This document shows, piece by piece, positions 61,500 to 64,000 of a stretch of DNA of 64,000 nt. How positions within the stretch are numbered: position 1 is the first letter of the stretch; each line of letters starts with the position of its first letter. The stretch lies in assembly GCF_009928525.1 (NCBI RefSeq), contig NZ_JAABOK010000001.1, forward strand, positions 372,001-436,000. The letters are read 5' to 3'. A program made the translations under genes and the position numbers. This DNA comes from Chitinophaga solisilvae. Its GTDB lineage: Bacteria > Bacteroidota > Bacteroidia > Chitinophagales > Chitinophagaceae. Under the pieces are notes generated by a model. The model was not told the DNA's origin. It worked only from the letters and a program-made list of their open reading frames with translations, and searched no databases.

Positions 61500-61507
61500 T
61501 ATCTTTG
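61500..61507 (+). promoter_or_regulatory. Candidate -7 element immediately before the helicase start
   Basis: TATCTTTG matches TAnnTTTG and ends 4 bases before the ATG at 61512. If used, transcription would begin at or about the start codon. Confidence 0.4.
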
Positions 61508-61511
61508 GGGG

Positions 61512-63419
61512 ATGGATTATTTCAAAGCGTTGCTGGATTTATTGAAGATTGAACGGGAAGAAGACCGGCAGTCATACCTGAAACTAACGGCCACCACTGC
61601 TGCAGCTGAGCGAAGGGCCAACGGGCTTACCTGGTACCCGGTAGCCATCAGGGGAACAGAGATGAGCCGGGGAGACTATCTGACAGTAGAAATAGAAAGG
61701 ACGATGCATCAGGATCTGCCGCATCAGCTTCGCTTTGGTGCAGCTGCCATGCTGTTCTCCAATCATGATCCCAAAGAAAATAAAGCCGAAGGCGTCATCA
61801 CCTGGCAAGGCGGCAACCGCCTGAAAATGACCCTGCGTACCGACGAGCTGCCCGAATGGGCCAGTGACGGCAAGCTGGGGGTAGATCTCCTCTTCGATGA
61901 CAACAGCTATGACGAAATGCAGAACGCGCTCCGGCAGGCAGACGCACTCGCAGAGAAGCCAGAAGAAGGCCGCCTGGTAAGGATCCTCACCGGCAAAATA
62001 ACACCCTCTTTTCAAACAGACCTGCCACCACTCAGCATACCCCGGCTGAATCCTGTACAGCAGGAAGCCGTCCATAAAATACTTGCTGCCAACGACCTGG
62101 CGATCGTGCACGGCCCTCCCGGCACCGGAAAAACAACCACGCTGGTACAGGCCATCAAAGCACTGATAGCACAGGAAAAGCAACAGGTACTGGTAGTAGC
62201 GCCCAGTAATACTGCGGTAGACCTGCTGAGCGAGAAACTCTCCGAAGAAGGACTGAATGTATTACGCGTAGGTAACCCTGCCAGGGTATCAGAAAGACTC
62301 AACGCACTCACCCTGGACAGTAAAATGTCGAAACACCCGGCTACCAAAGAGATCAAGCGTCTTAAAAAGCAGGCCGCCGAGTTTAAAAACATGGCGCATA
62401 AATACAAGCGCAATTTCGGTAAGGCAGAGCGGGAGCAACGCAAAGCCCTCTTCGATGAAGCGCATAAGATCATGAAGGAGGTGGATAAAACCGAACAATA
62501 TATCACGGATGATCTTATCGCCAGAGCACAGGTAATCACTGCTACCCTCGTAGGTTCCAATCACTACACGGTAAGACAGGTGAAATATAAAACAGTGGTG
62601 ATCGATGAAGCTGGCCAGGCCCTTGAGCCAGCCTGCTGGATACCCGCCATCAAAGGGCAGAAGCTGATACTGGCAGGAGATCACTGTCAGCTGCCGCCAA
62701 CGATCAAGTCAAATGAAGCGGCCCGCAAAGGGCTCAGCAACACACTCCTGGAGAAATGTGCGGCCAGGTACCCGGAAGCAGTAGTGTTGCTGGAAGAACA
62801 GTACCGTATGCATGAAACCATCATGGGCTATTCTTCTGCCGTATTTTACCAGAACAAACTGAAAGCACATCATTCAGTAGCTCAGCATACCCTCTTTCCG
62901 GAAGACCTGCCGCTGGCATTCGTAGATACAGCCGGCTGCGGTTTTGATGAGAAAGCAGAAGGTGTCAGCACCACCAACCCGGAAGAAGCCGTTTTCCTCT
63001 TCCGGCACCTCACACAGATGCTTGCAACGTTCCAGGCATCGCACGCAGATAAGGAATTTCCGACCATCGCCGTCATCTCCCCATATAAACAACAGGTGGA
63101 ACTGCTGCGCGAACAGCTGCAACATACGCCGTCATTGCAACCTCACCTGGACCGTATCGCCGTCAATACCATCGACAGCTTCCAGGGACAGGAGCGCGAC
63201 ATCGTATACATCAGCATGACCCGCAGTAACAGTGACGGCAATATCGGTTTCCTGTCCGATATACGCCGCATGAACGTAGCTATGACCCGCGCCCGCAAAA
63301 AACTCGTCATCATCGGTGACAGCGGAACCTTGTCACAGCTCCCGTTTTATGCAGACTTCATCACCTATGCCGAAAGTAAAGACGCCTACCGCAGCGCCTG
63401 GGAATTTATGGATATATAA
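61512..63419 (+). CDS. SF1B (Upf1/IGHMBP2-like) helicase
   Basis: 635 residues. An N-terminal beta-barrel stalk region (about 20-170) is followed by helicase motifs: Q motif LNPVQQEAV, Walker A HGPPGTGKTTT, Ia VVAPSNTAVDLL, Walker B VVIDEAGQALEP, motif III LAGDHCQLPPT, IV LEEQYRMHETIM, V NTIDSFQGQERDIVYISMTRSN and VI RRMNVAMTRARKKLVIIGD. Residues 280-335 are a charged helical insert. It should unwind RNA or DNA 5' to 3'. The ATG at 61512 agrees with family N-termini. It is 19 bases after the hemolysin III gene but has a TATCTTTG box of its own. Confidence 0.95.
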   Translation: MDYFKALLDLLKIEREEDRQSYLKLTATTAAAERRANGLTWYPVAIRGTEMSRGDYLTVEIERTMHQDLPHQLRFGAAAMLFSNHDPKENKAEGVITWQGGNRLKMTLRTDELPEWASDGKLGVDLLFDDNSYDEMQNALRQADALAEKPEEGRLVRILTGKITPSFQTDLPPLSIPRLNPVQQEAVHKILAANDLAIVHGPPGTGKTTTLVQAIKALIAQEKQQVLVVAPSNTAVDLLSEKLSEEGLNVLRVGNPARVSERLNALTLDSKMSKHPATKEIKRLKKQAAEFKNMAHKYKRNFGKAEREQRKALFDEAHKIMKEVDKTEQYITDDLIARAQVITATLVGSNHYTVRQVKYKTVVIDEAGQALEPACWIPAIKGQKLILAGDHCQLPPTIKSNEAARKGLSNTLLEKCAARYPEAVVLLEEQYRMHETIMGYSSAVFYQNKLKAHHSVAQHTLFPEDLPLAFVDTAGCGFDEKAEGVSTTNPEEAVFLFRHLTQMLATFQASHADKEFPTIAVISPYKQQVELLREQLQHTPSLQPHLDRIAVNTIDSFQGQERDIVYISMTRSNSDGNIGFLSDIRRMNVAMTRARKKLVIIGDSGTLSQLPFYADFITYAESKDAYRSAWEFMDI

Positions 63420-63451
63420 GCTGTATTAATAACCTTCTGAAACTTTCTGAA

Positions 63452-63895
63452 ATGACAGATACCACCCTGCAGCGATTAGACTGGCTTTGTCAGACAATCC
63501 CGCCACTACTGGAAGCCATCGGTGAAGAAGCCTTTGCCTTCAAACCGATGCCCTCCAAATGGAGCAAAAAAGAAATACTTGGCCATCTCATAGACAGCGC
63601 TACCAATAACCATCAGCGCTTCGTCAGAGCCCAGTTCGAAGATACGCCTGCCATCGGCTACAATCAGAACGACTGGAACAAATACAGCTACTACCACCAG
63701 ATAGACAGCAAACAACTGATCCGCTTCTGGACCTCCTATAACATGCAGCTCCTGGCACTGCTCCGCCAGATGCCTCCTCACATGTTCGACCGCACCTGCT
63801 ATGCCGGCAGCCCCGAACAGGTAACGCTTTCTTTCGTTGCAACCGACTACGTAGCCCATCTGGAACACCATTTGAGGCAACTGGTAGACTACTAA
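63452..63895 (+). CDS. DinB family protein
   Basis: 147 residues forming a four-helix DinB bundle, with the probable metal ligands H45 and H54 (ILGHLIDSATNNHQRF) and the C-terminal His cluster AHLEHHLRQLVDY. Members are metal-dependent thiol transferases or related enzymes. It lies 32 bases after the helicase gene on the same strand. The function in this genome is unknown. Confidence 0.92.
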   Translation: MTDTTLQRLDWLCQTIPPLLEAIGEEAFAFKPMPSKWSKKEILGHLIDSATNNHQRFVRAQFEDTPAIGYNQNDWNKYSYYHQIDSKQLIRFWTSYNMQLLALLRQMPPHMFDRTCYAGSPEQVTLSFVATDYVAHLEHHLRQLVDY

Positions 63896-63901
63896 AGGGA
63901 A

Positions 63902-64000
63902 ATTAAGAATTACAAATTACGAATTACGAATTGCGAATGAGGAGCGAAGATATAAGCGGATAAAGAATTTACTTCTCCGCTTTCATCTTCGCTCCTCATT
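63902..64000. repeat. Long hairpin, family A copy 4 (cut by window end)
   Basis: The left side carries aattacgaattacgaattgcg and then the inner arm 63935-63960, which pairs with 63976-64000; a short mismatch interrupts the stem. The inner word gaggagcgaagatataagcgg is close to copy 1 (ggggagcgaagacataagcgg). The right outer arm lies beyond the window. Confidence 0.85.

Overview
The window comes from a Bacteroidota chromosome, most likely Chitinophagaceae (Chitinophaga-like). The support is two SusC/SusD pairs, promoters of the TAnnTTTG type, weak Shine-Dalgarno sites, TlpA/DUF4369 proteins, LytS/LytTR signalling and many AraC regulators. I see no phage, insertion sequence, CRISPR array or rRNA. 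There is one tRNA, Leu (CAG).

Layout. 1-6.4 kb: the end of a PQQ-type beta-propeller gene, a BtuB-like TonB receptor, a YceI protein and a large B12-binding radical SAM protein. 6.5-14.4 kb: a YdeI/DUF1801 protein, a membrane protein with a NarL-type two-component pair, an ABC-2 exporter, a sulfatase and a CNNM/CBS protein. 14.6-23.8 kb: tRNA-Leu, an RRM protein, SDR/AraC, a methyltransferase, a MacB-like permease beside an ABC-ATPase-like protein that has lost its catalytic motifs, and a GlxA-type regulator. 24.8-29.6 kb: SusCD pair 1 behind about 1 kb of non-coding DNA. 29.7-38.9 kb: a DUF389 membrane protein, an ECF42-type sigma factor with its DGPF/YCII partner and a methyltransferase, a small AraC-controlled operon (tautomerase, atypical SDR, SnoaL), and lipoproteins. 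39.0-42.0 kb: a secreted zincin-like protein and a PepSY membrane protein with a 57-residue membrane partner. 42.1-45.9 kb: the most unusual locus. 46.1-55.9 kb: a LytTR regulator with two kinase-like genes, divergent from SusCD pair 2 and two periplasmic thioredoxin-like proteins. 56.1-64.0 kb: a lipoprotein, HxlR with a medium-chain reductase, a class C beta-lactamase-like hydrolase, a hemolysin III, an SF1 helicase and a DinB protein.

The locus at 42.1-45.9 kb is the best candidate for an undescribed system. It encodes a graspetide-type (MvdC/MvdD-like) ATP-grasp ligase; a partner that looks like the same fold with the nucleotide-binding core removed; a cytoplasmic GDSG serine protease with a long Lys/Glu linker and an acidic, Ser/Lys-containing C-terminal tail; a 75-residue protein resembling only the protease's N-terminal domain; and a small Cys-rich protein. 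A working hypothesis is that the ligase crosslinks side chains in the protease tail or linker and that the small protein acts as a free pro-domain or inhibitor. This is inference; the sequence shows only gene adjacency and motif content.

A second theme is long perfect or near-perfect hairpins at gene ends. Two families with fixed outer-arm sequence are present, and one (B) occurs here only between convergent genes. A third theme is proteins that keep a fold but lose catalytic residues: the ABC-like protein, the second LytS-like protein, the ATP-grasp partner and an SDR without its tyrosine.
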